Assembly: GCA_949357655.1 (NCBI GenBank)
Contig: CASHTG010000003.1
Coordinates: 496,001-560,000 of the forward strand
DNA length: 64,000 nt
Reading direction: 5' to 3'
From: Parascedosporium putredinis
Taxonomy: Eukaryota; Ascomycota; Sordariomycetes; Microascales; Microascaceae
Part shown: one piece after another, positions 1-12,353 of the stretch
Numbering within the stretch: the stretch's first letter is position 1
How the letters are laid out: each line of letters starts with the position of its first letter
Translations under genes and position numbers: made by a program
The notes under the pieces: model-generated
Database searches by the model: none
Seen by the model: the letters and a program-made list of their open reading frames with translations, nothing else
What the model was told of the DNA's origin: nothing

Positions 1-758
1 GATACATCATCTCCCTCTGATATCCACGCGCAAAACATGTAACCAAGAGCCCAGTCCTGCCATCAAGCTACTCCATCACCTGAGTATTGTCCGAGAATAT
101 GCTGGATGCGGGGGCCATTGTAACCGTGCTCCAAACTTCCCCTCTGGTTCTGAAGAACTCGCCCCCAAAACAACCGCAACCGCCCTCTGACAGTACCTCT
201 TTGTCTTCCAAACCCATTGATTCATCATCAAAGGAAGCTGAGGAGAGGTCCCCCCTCCCCAAACCACGCGCCCTCCTAAAAGAGCTTTTCCCGAGCCGCT
301 TTCCCTTGTCCATCAACCATCAAATCCCCTCCCCAGCCTTTCCGTTTGCAAAGTTCCAGTGTACCGGGTGTCTTCCATGCCCCAACCTTTCAAACCCCAC
401 AGGCTATTGTAAGTTCTTCTTTCGGCTTTGCTTTTTGTGTCACCGCCTGCGCTGCCTCGAGGAACAACGGGCGGACTGCCATTATTTCTCCCATCCACCT
501 CCAACCTCAGCTCTCTTTTTTTTTTCCCTTCCCCTTCCTGACCTTCTCATAAGCTCATCTACTGAACCATCTCAGAACTGCGCATATTACTCTATAGCAT
601 TGCTATATACGACACTTCTTGCTTACTTTATTCCCGCTTGCTCAAACTGTACAATCCTCCACCCACCCTCCTCTTCTCTTCATACTCGGAAAGCCTGGTG
701 TTGACCTCGAGAATAGCACAGTGCGGCGCCAATTGGTCGAGCGCTTACGTCATTGAAA
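1..758. other. intergenic, probable promoter and leader of the first gene
   Basis: No convincing coding region was found. The stretch contains a pyrimidine-rich tract around 505-560 and a TATATA-like string near 603, both common upstream of fungal start codons. Open frames on both strands here are low in complexity and lack recognisable motifs. A gene lying further left could have its end here, but nothing supports that. Confidence 0.4.
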
Positions 759-1840
759 ATGGCCGAAGAGCAAGGTAACTATCTCCTCTATTATTTCATC
801 GATTTCGTCGGGGGTCGTTTGCTATGCACTGATGGGAAATGTTGTTTCCCTAATTGATGGCCTCGAAGCTGCTGGGGGCAGCAGATTGATTCCTGCGAGA
901 GGCGCGGGCGGCTTGCTGCTCAACCAACCCCTCTCTACCGTGCGAACTTGCTCACTTTTGCGCCGAGCTTTGCTAACCTTGCGCTCGGCTAGTTAACAAC
1001 GTCGTCCCTGCCGCCGCCCCGGTCTCTGATGAGCCAGTAAAGAGCAGCGAGCCTACTGCTGAAGAGAAATCTGCTGAGGAGCCGAAGACAACTATTCCAG
1101 TTTCCACATCCGGCCCGGTTACCGAGGAAAAGAAGGATGCTGCGCTTGCAGACGTGACGGCCGAGGCCTCATCTGAAGATCAAAAACCCAAGGACACTAC
1201 CGCCGAAGCTCCCGCGGAAGTCCCTGCGGAAGTCCCTGCCGTAGCTCCAACTTCTGATGACGCTGGCCCGACTGAGCCCGCTAAGACGGACGTGCCTACC
1301 GCTGTAAACGGCGAGGCTGAGAAGCCGGCCGAGCAGACAACTGGTACCGCCGCCGTCGTTGCCGAAGAAACCGCTGCTTCTGGCCAGGCTGAGTCCTCTA
1401 AAGATGCTGAGAAACCCTCTGCTGCCCCCGAGCCCGCCGCAGACGAGCCTCCTGCTACTACCGAGAAGCCCGTGGAGGACAAGCCCGCACAGGAAAAGAC
1501 GGTTGCCGAGGGCAAAGCCCCCGAGGAGGTCCCCGAAGCCAACGGCGAGGCCGCGGAGGCTGCTGAGGCTGCTGACGTCGAAATCAAAGACGCCCCCGCC
1601 GTGAGCAAGGCTGGGGAATCTCAGACTAGGGAAAAGCGAAGCGCGGATGAGGCCGAAATCACCAACGGAACCAAGTCAAACGAACCCGTCGGCAAAAAGG
1701 CCAAGAGGAGCGCCGATGCGCCTGCAACAAATGGTGGGCCCAGCAGGAACTTGTCCAAGGGTAGGAAGGAAAAGAAAACCATCACCCCCGTCGGTCGCAC
1801 CGCGCGGAGGACCCGTAGCCAGGGTTTAGCGGATGTGTAG
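759..1840 (+). CDS. acidic Ala/Glu/Pro-rich protein with basic C-terminus, unknown function
   Basis: I do not recognise a family. The model has two exons: 759-774 encoding MAEEQ and 993-1840, separated by a 218-base intron with a GTAACT donor, a TGCTAAC branch point at 971-977 and an AG acceptor at 991-992. This gives 287 residues and stays in frame throughout. Residues up to about 215 are dominated by Ala, Glu, Pro, Lys and Thr in loosely repeated blocks such as AEVPAEVP. The last 70 residues are basic, with KKAKR and GRTARRTRSQG, which resemble a nuclear localisation signal followed by an AT-hook-like basic patch. I infer an intrinsically disordered nuclear protein, perhaps chromatin-associated. 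The start is supported by the clean intron and by the in-frame continuation upstream of the longest single-exon open frame. Confidence 0.7.
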
Positions 1841-4800
1841 ACTTTTCCTACTCATGTATTCTACCACGCACACGGCTTGACAGCTCCGTGGGATTGTAGG
1901 ACGACGGTTCGCACATATGGCAAACGGGTCCTTTCTATTGGAGTTGATTGGGTTGGTCTGCTTTTTCTTTATTTCCTTGGAATGTCAATTATACGATCAA
2001 AACGGATGGTCCGGTTGGTTAGTGTCTGAGGGTGGTTCGGGCTTGGGCTCATGCCGTTCCAGTGGGCTCTTGTTGGTTTCCTAGTCAGTCATTCATGTCC
2101 CCTTTGTCGGGTCGGTCGAGTGCCATGATGTACATATTCAAATGGAGTCCGCCATTGTTTTTCTTTTCTCTTTAGCCCAGCGGCTGCCCGGACTTACTAT
2201 CCTCACCCCGAATATAAGGTGGGCAAAGCATACGAGGGATGATTGCAAAGACCTCTAGTTGGCAGCCTCTCGAAACTTGATGGGGTTCCCAAGTCTATGC
2301 GTCATCGATACTAGAATGGATGCGCGCAGCGCCGCTTTCTTTTATTCTGGATTGTGATACACGCGCTCTGGGGCTGCCCTTAGTGATCTCTCGGTTTCTG
2401 GATCTCATGCGTGGGGATGTAGGAGACTTTGGATGATATCGACTGAACTGCGAGAAACGTGTCTCCACGGGCATGCACTAATAGTTTCCATGTCAGAGGC
2501 GGCAGTTATATCGAATCCCGAGTGATGGCAAACGCTCAAATCGGAATATGGGATGCTGACATGTTGACTACGAGAGCTACCTAGATATCGGGGTAAGCCT
2601 TCAAGAGAACGGTGTCCTAGTAGATGCCGACACATTGTCACCCTATCGGGCTGTCTTGTACCTGCAGAAGGCACCCTAGCTCGAACGTGATCAACGACTG
2701 AAAGGCAGGGCTATATAAAAGAACTAATGGACTATATTCGTCGTCGGGTCGGACATGCAAGCGAGCGAGGGGTGGACGGGGTTGGGGAGCCCTAGAGAGA
2801 CGCTTGAAGGTTGTTTCCTGCCCCCCCCTCCATCGGCAAGTCCAGCCTCGAGTCTTCTGTAAACCCCCTTGATACGGCAAGGGGACGGGGGATGGCAAGT
2901 GCTGATGGGAGGGGTTCATAACGGGAGTGACCCTTGGTCTTGTTCTGCAGAGACGGTTTATGGCGGCGGGGAGGGCTGAGAAGCCCAGTTTCTACATTTG
3001 ATCGCGTGTGGCGATAGTGGATTAAAACCCCAAAAAAAGATGCTGCAGGAAACGAAACGTAAAAGAAGCAATGTGGGCTACCCATCCGACTGGACACGAC
3101 AAACGGACATTTGCTGCAGGTGGGAATTTCGGGGTGCAGATGGATGGTGGCCCCCTCAACTCTGGTTGTGGGAGGGATTATTCGACCGCTCGCTTCACGG
3201 GCTTGGATAAAGAGAGGCTGGACGGCCTGCTCTGTTGCCCTTGCTCTCGATACTGCCTCTTAAGTTTGCGCGGTAGTCTCTTTTTCCCCATGCCCGAGCA
3301 CCGAGCCTATTCTTATTATCAGGTTCTCTCCAAGTAGAACGATCGGCAGTGCCCTGTTTACGCATGTGCGGAGGATCTCAAAAGCGCAGTTGACGGCGGA
3401 GATAGCCAGCGCTGATCGATCGGATCACGGATCTTTGAGGATCTGAAAACGGGAGTTCGCACCGACCCATCCATGCGAGCATCAACGTGTGAAAAGTGTA
3501 CATCCACGATCGAGGGAAGGGATCCATGGCATGTATCGGTATCGGACCCGCTCTTGGATGCCGGAAACGCGCGGCATCTGTCGCCTCAGTATATATCGCC
3601 CCTCATGCGAGAGCTAGTCCGCGCCCAGGCTCGCCTCTCTACAGCTAGTATCCTCTATCCCCTCGCAAAAAGCCCGCTTGGCTTCCTGGTTTCCCACTAT
3701 GTTTGTCTTGGAGCCTCAGGCATGAGGACGAAACATGGTGTTGGGATTCTAGTCTTTCTTGCACGGGGAGATGTGGCGTGCTGGGTGACGAATGGGGGCA
3801 TCGTTGGCATCGTAGGAGGGGGAGGGGCGGCAGGCTAGTGTTTGACCTTTTCAATGGGGAAGAAAACAACAAAAAGATCCATAGATGTTGCTGAGAATGA
3901 GGCCGAATGAAAACCCGCTCAATTGTCAAATCGTGTCAGGAGCTTGTAGAATTTCCCCTTTTGGGCGACGGGTTGGCGGGTTTGTGGTGCCTGTGGTGCC
4001 TGTGTGGCGTTTTGCCTTTCGGGTACCTTTTTTGCAAGGGGCAGTGCCAGGGGTATCGGCATGTTCGTTGGGAGAGCAAGAGGAAAAAGGAGCAATGCAA
4101 TGCGAGGAGCGCTGTTCCTTGTACGTGCGAGAGCCGGGCGAGATCGAGACCACCAATCGATCAATCTTTGCCAGCATTATGCAGTTCCTCAGTGCTGTTG
4201 ATTCGAATGGACAATCTCATTGTACAGGATGGAAACTGGCAGCGGGCCAGCACACAAGGAGCCGGCACTAGTCGATCCATGGTGCACATCGCGTTCGCCT
4301 CCAGTGTGGTAAATCCGTGGGGCACTTCTCCTCCAAACCAAGTCATGCGGGTTTATTGAAAAGCAACGTGGGGACCTAACAGGACGGAGGCGAAGAAAAA
4401 AAAAAAAAGAAAGAAACAAAGAGGGAGCACGAACAATGGAACCATGAAAATCAAGAGGCAGGTTCTGAGACCCTGTGGAGATGGCGTCTTGGTGAATACG
4501 ACGGCCGGGACTTCTGACAACGTTTTGTTGTGATACGGCATGTTATACATTAAATGGGAAATGTGCATTCTGCAATTCGCTTGGACAAGAGTCCTGGGCC
4601 AATTTTGCTCCCAGCGCGGGCTGCATGAATATGGAAACATTGTCGAATCCCGCCCATGGATTCTCCTGGCCCAATTAAGCATCCGAGTGCCCTCACCCGA
4701 GAGGGAGGTGACAAAAGTTCGTATCGAGAACTCCACCGGCTCTCTTCTCTTTCGGAAAAAGGCCACCTCACGGAGGCCTTCTCGGCCCACCTCGCGTTTT

Positions 4801-7764
4801 TCTCTCTTTTTCCTTGACCCCTTTTTTTCTCCCCTTTTCCTCTTTGTGCACAGTATCCCCTCAAAGAGAGTACATTGCAAAGCGAGTCTCCACCCCCAGC
4901 GACCAAGTCTTCGATCAATGCTAGTCTACCAATCTACAAGTACGTGCTTGTACTTGTAAATTCCTCGGAAGCCTAGTGTAGATTTTGGTTGGAACTTCAC
5001 CACGCTATGAATAGTGCTACTACCCTGGCCTTTGACCAAACCGATGGTGGATTCTTTTCTTCCTTTTGCGGGGAGCGCCGGTTTCTTGCCCACCGTTTCT
5101 CGCTCTACTTTGGTTGCTCTATGAAGGCAACGCGAGGGTTCAAAGGGTGTGAGGAAGGTCGCCGACGGTTATCCGCACCAGCCGATGAAGATATCATTAC
5201 TCAACTCAACTCAACGAGGGCAATGAGGAAGGCAAGGTACATGACAACTGTGCACATGTTGTGTGCATCTCAAGCAGTTATCAACAGCATTGATACCTTG
5301 GGCGGGAGGGCCGGCTAGGTGTAGGGACTAAACCATTTCGCTGGTGTGTCTGTGACGAAAATAGCACAACCCCCTGTCAACTTCCTTCCGCTCCACTAAA
5401 TGTATGGATCTTGGTCAAAGACTGGAAAGAGCCCATCGCAAGCTTGGAAGTCCTTGATGGATCCGCGGAATGGGGTTTATTAGGGCCTTTGGGTGGCATT
5501 CGGCCTTGGATCCCTTCCTTTTCATAGTGTGCGCTAGTGGTAGACGCCGTTGCAAAAGTCGATTCTCGTTTAGCCACCTCGGCGACAGTAGTTTGGCTCT
5601 CTCGCTTGGGACCATCTCTCGCGGGTGGGCTGCTATAGCCCTTCTTTACTCACTACTTTTCAACGGGAGGACTCCCATGGCGGAGCGGGTGTAACCATTT
5701 GAGAAACCCGGCGTTGGGGATGGGGGATGCGACTGGTCCCTGCCAAGATTTCGCGCACGCACAACTGAAGTCATTGGCTCTGATGTGAATGCTGTGTGCC
5801 CCAGTCTGACGTGCTTTTCGCAAGACATCATGCCCCTCTTGCCCTTCTAGTTGTTTGTTGCTTTTGTCTTGGGAGGCAGGCAAGATATTCGAAGAATGAT
5901 GAGCTACGCTAAAGTACCCCTTGCTCGCTTTTCTGCGACTTTGAAACAATCGGAGAGGCTTAAGAATTTCTGGCCTTGAAGAGCGCGTTTTCCGGCGGAC
6001 CGTAGAGAGAGACATTGGCTTCGCTCGCCCTCGTTGGTTGGTGGATGAAGACACGACATTGGGGGTGGAGGGGGATATCGATTTGATCTATGGTGTTACT
6101 GCCACTGCATACTCGGTTCACGTGTACTCGGGCAAACAGCACCACGGCTATGCCTGCATCGGACGAGCCGAATATAGGAGAGTCTCCTCTGGGGTGGCCG
6201 GGTAATATATAAGGGCCACTCAAGACATTGTTCGCATATTGCACCCTGAGCCTACGCGAGTCTGGAAGAATCCTCGGGGTACGAGCTGGACCCTGAAACC
6301 GTTGGCGAGAGGTGGGAGAAGAATAAATTTGAAAAGGGATCTAGATCAATAGGTCGCCCTACAAGAGCTGTTTTTCTTTTTTTGTTGACCTGATCTCGAA
6401 TCTGAGTCTAGGGCGGGCTTGTTGGTGTGTTCGCCAGCAAAAGGGTCGCAAACTCATAGAACACTTGAGCACTTAGCAAGGATCCATCACTCACGCATTC
6501 GTGTATGGCTTAATCTACTCAACTGGCCGAGTGGCGTTGGATAAGTCTTTCAAGCCGGCCGCTCATGCTGATCTCTTGCGCTTTGCGTACACTTGGATGA
6601 ATGCCGTTGTTGACCGTCTCGCGGATGCCACCGCCGACCAAGGACCATGTCCCACCCTCTCTGCCCATCGCCGTCCCACATGACGTTGGGTGTGGGATGG
6701 AGGCACCCCCGATGCGTGCAAAAGCTCTCCGCTTTTGCTCGTCAAGCGCGGATCCTTCGCATTCTCTTTGCTCCAAATCGCTTCTTGGCTCCAGGCGGCA
6801 AAGACGGGACAATCGTTGATGTACCGCTCTTGCTTCGAAGGTGCCCTTTGACACTTTTGGGCTACCTCACTCAACGGTGACGTTTCCCCGACTCACAGTG
6901 CAGTGGCAGTCTCCACAAATAGGAGCCACCCCCTCAAGTCATCGAAGCGTGCTGCGTGCCTCTTTGGGTAGTCTTACCGTCACCGTTATCGACCGATTTA
7001 GCGCTACTTCGATTTGTCCTTGGTTTTCTAGGCCTTTCCTCCCCTCCCCCGTTCCCGAGCAGGGGTCTCCGTGGTATATTACACAGACCGTTCCCACCCT
7101 CCCCGGCCCCTGGCAAGCCACTGTGCACAGCCTTATATCTCGTTTTTCGAATAAAAGTTGCGCCGTGAGGAATTATCTCTTCTTTTTCCCTCCATTCCAG
7201 TTGCGTGTCGAAAACAGTCGTTATTCCTTCAGCTTTACGTTTTCCGTGGGCGCCATTCGTTTTTTGTCTCTCGTTTCCTCTTCTCTCTTCAATCTGGCCC
7301 CCTTTTTCTCTCCTGCCCTTTATTCCTTTGTTCTTTGACTGCCACTCGTCAAGACTCGGAAGGCAGTGCCGATTCTCTTAACTCCGTGTCATTCGTTTGT
7401 ACCCATCGACGCTGATCCCATCCAACTAGGGCCCTCGATCTTGGCCACCCTCGTGACTCCACCTCGCGGTCCCCGAACAGAACCTCGTATCCGTCGAGTC
7501 TACGAACGGATTCCTGTTTTCAAGGAAAAAGAAAAAAGTCTTGATAACAAAGAAACAAAAGAAAGAGGAAGTCATGATATAGCTCTTCAGCACAGATTAT
7601 CCAAAATAGATATTCGTGCAACCAACTGCCCATCTTCGACCGGCTCGAATTTTCGTCCAACCACTACCCGAAATCGAGATCCAAAGTTGATAGCCCACCG
7701 ACGACAAGCACACCAGCTTCCCACCCCTACCCCCTTTATTGGGGAAATCCTCAAGACCGACACG
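1841..7764. other. 5.9-kb non-coding stretch
   Basis: I see no gene I can defend in this interval. It should hold the 3' UTR of the upstream gene and the promoter and long leader of the CSC1-like gene; pyrimidine-rich sequence at about 7150-7340 fits the leader. Isolated promoter-like elements occur without an identifiable gene behind them: CTATATAAAAG near 2711, a CT-rich block at about 4740-4860 and TAATATATAAG near 6203. Open frames are short, overlap on both strands and lack domain motifs. Non-coding RNAs or a fast-evolving small gene cannot be excluded. Confidence 0.5.
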
Positions 7765-10700
7765 ATGGAGGCCATCGTCGAAATCTTGCTCAAGCGGGCC
7801 GATGACCCCGGCCAGGAGCTCCTTAAGCTGCTTCAAGACCCCTTTGCCAACCAGGTAAGCATATCGCCCTGATAGGTTGAAAGCTGTGCCACAATTGGGC
7901 TTTTTGGAGCTGACCAAACGCCTTTCTGTGCCTTGCAGCTGCAAACCACATCCATCTGGACTGCGCTTGGCACCTCGCTCGGTTTCACGGCCGGCATCGC
8001 TATCCTCTTCTCCCTCCTCCGACCCTACAACCAGGCCGTCTATGCCCCGCGGTTAAAACATGCCGATGAGAAGCACGCGCCCCCACCGATCGGCAAGAAG
8101 ATCTGGTCGTGGGTGAAGCCGCTATGGAACAGCAGCGAGGCTGAGATGGTGGGGTATGTTGGCATGGACGCTACCATTTTCCTACGCTTCACCCGCATGT
8201 GCAGGAATATCTTTGTCATTCTCACCGTCCTCGGCTGCGGTATCCTGATCCCCATCAACGTCAAGTATGTTGACCAAGCCACCAAGCCCGAGTCCTGGTT
8301 GGCCGTCATCACTCCCTCCAACGTTTGGGGAGCGCCCAGTGGGCCCAAGTCGTCTTCGCCTACATCACAAACTTGACCGTCTGTGGCTTCCTCTGGTGGA
8401 ACTACAGGAAGGTCCTAGCACTTCGGCGCAAGTACTTTGAGAGCGAGGAGTATCAAAACAGTCTCCATGCCCGGACCCTCATGGTATGTTGGTTGATAAC
8501 ATGTTTTTCCAGTGTGCCACGCGTAAACCATATTTTGGCGCCAGTCGGCACCCTTGCTTGAAGGCCGCTGTCTTTTTGCTAACATGATATCCCACTCTAT
8601 AGCTTACCGATGTTCCCAAGGCCCGATGCTCCGATGAGGGTATCGCCCGCATTATTGACGAGGTGGTTCCCAACTCGTCCTTTGCCCGGACTGCCGTCTC
8701 CCGCAATGTCAAGGATCTGCCCGAGCTGATCAACGAACACGATCGTGCCGTTCGCAAGCTGGAAAAGGTCCTGGCTATCTACATGAAGAACCCCCAGCAG
8801 CTTCCGCCCGCCCGCCCCCTGTGCTACCCATCCAAGAAGGATCCTTCCTACGGCAGCTACCCCAAGGGGCAAAGGTGGACGCCATCGAATACCAGACCCA
8901 ACGCATCCGAGATCTCGAGGTTCACATTCGCGAAGTTAGGGCGAGCGTCGACAAGCGGAGCACCATGTCCTTCGGCTTCGCCAGCTACTCGGACATTGCG
9001 GAAGCCCACAACATCGCCTACGCTTTCCGTAAGAAGAAGGTTCACGGCGCCACGGTCCGCCTCGCTCCCCGCCCCAACGACATCATCTGGGACAACATGT
9101 CCCTCACGCCTCAGGCCCGGAGCTGGAAGCGCACTATGAACAACCTCTGGGTGTTCTTGCTCACTTTGCTCTGGATCGCCCCCAATGCCATGATTGCCAT
9201 CTTCCTCGTGAACCTGGGAAACCTCGGCCTCGTGTGGCCTGCCTTCCAGCGAGACCTCATCCGCAACGCCACGGTGTGGGGTATCGTGCAGGGTATCGGC
9301 CCCCAGCCCTCATGTCCCTGGTCTACCTGGTTCTCCCCATCATCTTCCGCCGCTTGGCTATTGCTGGCGGTGACCAAACCAAGACCGGTCGCGAACGCCA
9401 CGTGCTCGCGAAGTTGTACTTCTTCTTCGTCTTCAACAACCTCGTCGTCTTCTCTCTCTTCAGTGCCATCTGGTCCACCGTCGCCGGTGTGATTAATCAG
9501 ACCCAGCACGGAGTGGACGCCTGGCAGGCCATTATCAAGTCGCAGCCCGAAGTCGCGCTCTTCCTCGCCCTCTGCGGTGTCAGCCCGTACTGGGTAACCT
9601 GGTTGCTCCAGCGCCATCTCGGTGTCGCCCTCGATCTCTCTCAGCTGTGGCCCCTCGTCTACGGCTTCTTCATGCGACACCTGTCCAGCCCGACGCCGCG
9701 CGAGCTTATCGAGCTTACCGCGCCCCCGGCTTTCGACTACGCCAGCTACTACAACTACTTCCTCTTCTACGCCACCGTCGCCCTCTGCTTCTCCGGCATC
9801 CAGCCTCTCGTCTTGCCCGCGGCCGCGCTCTACTTCACTATTGATACCGTGTTGAGGAAGTACTTGTTGCTTTACGTATTTGTCACTAAAACGGAGTCGG
9901 GTGGTCAGTTCTGGAGGGTCTTATTTAACCGCTTCATCTTCAGCACTGTCCTCGCCGACCTCGTCTTCTTCCTCACCACCTGGGTGCGCGGCGACGGAAC
10001 CCACATTCAGGCTTTCGCCGTGATCCCGCTCCCCTTCCTCGTCATCGCTTTCAAGTTTGTCTGCTCTTCCATTTTTGACAAGAAGCTCCACTATTACTCG
10101 ACTCACAACGTTCGCAAGCACCCCGAGGCTGGCAAGGAGTCCCGGCTCAGGAGCGAAAGGCTGGCTTCTAGGTTTGGCCATCCGGCCCTCTACAAGCCGC
10201 TCATCACCCCCATGGTCCACCAAAAGGCCCAGAACATGCTACACGTCGTCTACAAGGGCCGCCTGACCGATGGCAGGGAAGCGGGCTCCAGCGACCTCAT
10301 GAGCGTCTCGGGTTACTCGGACACCTACGCCCTCGACCCCATGCGCGCCGGCAAGCCTGGAAAATCCGCCGCTGTTCCCGGCTTCGAGTTTGTCTCGGAG
10401 GCCCACCTTGATTTCGAGTATTACAAGGACAGGCCCGAGTTCGCAAACGAGCACGGCGCCGGTGAGATCTTTGGCACGCCTTCGGACATCATCCGCCCCG
10501 GCACTCCTGGCTCCATGTTTGGCGGAAGCGAGGGATCGCGCCCCGGTACCCCGGAGCCGCTCCCGTTGGAGGCATGGGAGCCGCCGATCATATGCACGGC
10601 GGCGCTTACCGTGCCTACACACCTCCTCGATCAGCTTCGCCTTTTACGCCGAACCCGCAGGCTGGATTCCTCCAACAACCCATGTCCGCCGCCGATGGTC

Positions 10701-11031
10701 CCTCGCGCACAAGAAGTCCGCTATACTCTCAGGCCAACAACAGCGCGACCGGCCTGGTGATGTCGGCGGCCGGGATCCCCATGTCGCGACCTGACTCGCC
10801 GGCCTCGATGCGGCACGACAGCATGGACACCACCTCGCGCGTTACCTCGCCTTACACGCCCGGTCCAACTGTCGGCGCGCTAGGCGGCGGCCCTCAGGGC
10901 TATAGCGGGCTCGCGCAGAGCGAGGAGCCCCTAACAACGGTGCCACGGCAGATCCCTCACAGTACGACTACTTTAGGGAGGCCGACAAAGGAGACAGCCG
11001 GGCGCTGGCTGGTAAACGCCCGTGTTCTTGA
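7765..11031 (+). CDS. CSC1/OSCA/TMEM63-family calcium-permeable stress-gated cation channel
   Basis: This is a plasma-membrane or organellar mechanosensitive/osmosensitive cation channel of the DUF221 (RSN1_7TM with PHM7 cytosolic domain) family, closest in layout to yeast Csc1. There are three exons: 7765-7854, 7939-8483 and 8603-11031. The N-terminus has a first membrane segment followed by the family motifs RPYNQAVYAPRLKHADEKH and FLRFTRMCRNIF, then a second span. The cytosolic domain follows (RARCSDEG type, then KVDAIEYQ). The multi-span channel core runs from about residue 440 (MSLVYLVLPIIF, PPAFDYASYYNYFLFY, FTIDTVLRKYLLLYVF). A Ser/Pro-rich cytosolic tail ends the protein. The frame breaks five times, at G or C runs near 8327, 8866, 9300, 10570 and 10928. 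Adding one base at each gives exactly 1023 codons, so these look like sequencing deletions. Confidence 0.9.
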
Positions 11032-12353
11032 TTTTATTTCTCCGAGTTTTCTTCTCCTCCTTTCACCACCTGACATGATTTTTAATCCCCTTTTGTGTGC
11101 GTTTTAGTCGTGCACAACTGATAGAGATGCATTGTAAAGGGCATGGCGTTCATGCTTGCAATCTTTTTCCCTTCTTTGTCTTTTTTCTTTTTCTTTTTCC
11201 CGAGGGAATTCTTTTCTGGCTGAAAAAGAATAAACCAAAACTCAACCGAACCTGTTTCCTCGACCCTGTTCCGAGGAGGGCGTCTACTTTTCCTTTCTCT
11301 GCAATTTACGAGATATTTATGATAACATGGCACATGAAAACTTTCAGGCGGGTTGATTCCTGGCTTGAATTGCCAACATGTGCATTTCCCTTCCATAGAA
11401 TAATAGCCTGAAATTGTACATCCTCCAAATCTCTTCTTTTTCCAGATCCGAGTGTTTGCCCACAGGTACTAGAAGAATCTTCGCATAATCTCCACCGCAA
11501 TGCGCACGTAATATCAAAGGTCAAGTTCCGATGCCTTCAACTAGGGATGTACGCAGAGAGAGTACAGCATGCACTGCCTACTGGAGGCGGGAGCTAGTGT
11601 TATCGGGGTGTGTTGTTGTTACACGTTCCAGCGTGGTGGTTCCGGGACTGCACATCGCAATTTCTAGTCTGCGGCTCTTAAGGCGCCGTGTTCCGTAAAT
11701 AGAATTTTTCCCCTTGGATCTACCCGTCAACGATCATCCCTTGCCTTTGCATCCTTTCTTTCCCTCCCGGGCAGATCGAGGTGGGCCTTGGCGCAGATCA
11801 CTTCCAAGCTCGTGTGGCCTGCTCGTTTTTCTCTCTTCCTGCATTTGAGAGTTCTTGGCGACGAGAGGCTCTCAGAGGCGAGGGAGTGGTTGTTGGTGAT
11901 ATGGTTGGTGCTGATGGGTTTAGTGGAGGAGTATATTTTGGGGTGAAAGGTGATGGTGGCTGAATCAATGGTTTCTCGAGGAAGTTTGGAGCTGGATGCG
12001 GCAATATGATGCAAGCTCTATCGTATGCATGTTGAGTGTCTTGCTTGGGACTAGATTAGAAGAGGTGGCTATGACTACCCCTGATAACCTGCAGCAACAG
12101 GTAGAGCGAAAGGACAAGTAGATGTATTGTTATATTATCAAGATCAACGCTCTCTTCTATCCGCCATAAAACGTACGATCTATGCCACTATCACCTCGCA
12201 TACCATGATGATTCTCATCTATCGCGTACATGTGTCCAACATAACCCCTTCCATACACCTCATTATCACCTTAGATTAGATTATATTCATGGCGCATTCA
12301 CACCGTCCTGGACACCCGAACCCTCTCGATCGTCGTGATGTATCCGTAGAATA
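11032..12353. other. convergent intergenic region
   Basis: This lies between the 3' ends of the CSC1-like gene and the acetyltransferase-family gene and should hold both 3' UTRs. It contains a T/C-rich tract near 11160-11210. No gene, repeat or RNA was recognised. Confidence 0.5.

Noticed and set aside
87..704. 205-codon plus-strand frame upstream of the first gene
   Set aside because: It is Ser/Pro/Leu-rich because it translates a CT-rich promoter leader, and the minus strand is open there too. No motif or splice structure supports it.
1180..1608. 142-codon minus-strand frame
   Set aside because: It is the antisense shadow of the Ala/Glu-rich gene; GCN and GAN codons read as Ser/Gly/Ala on the other strand.
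7765..11031. Interpretation of the CSC1-like gene as a pseudogene
   Set aside because: All five breaks are at G/C runs and the residues on both sides are intact and family-conserved, with no nonsense changes. Decay would also leave substitutions.
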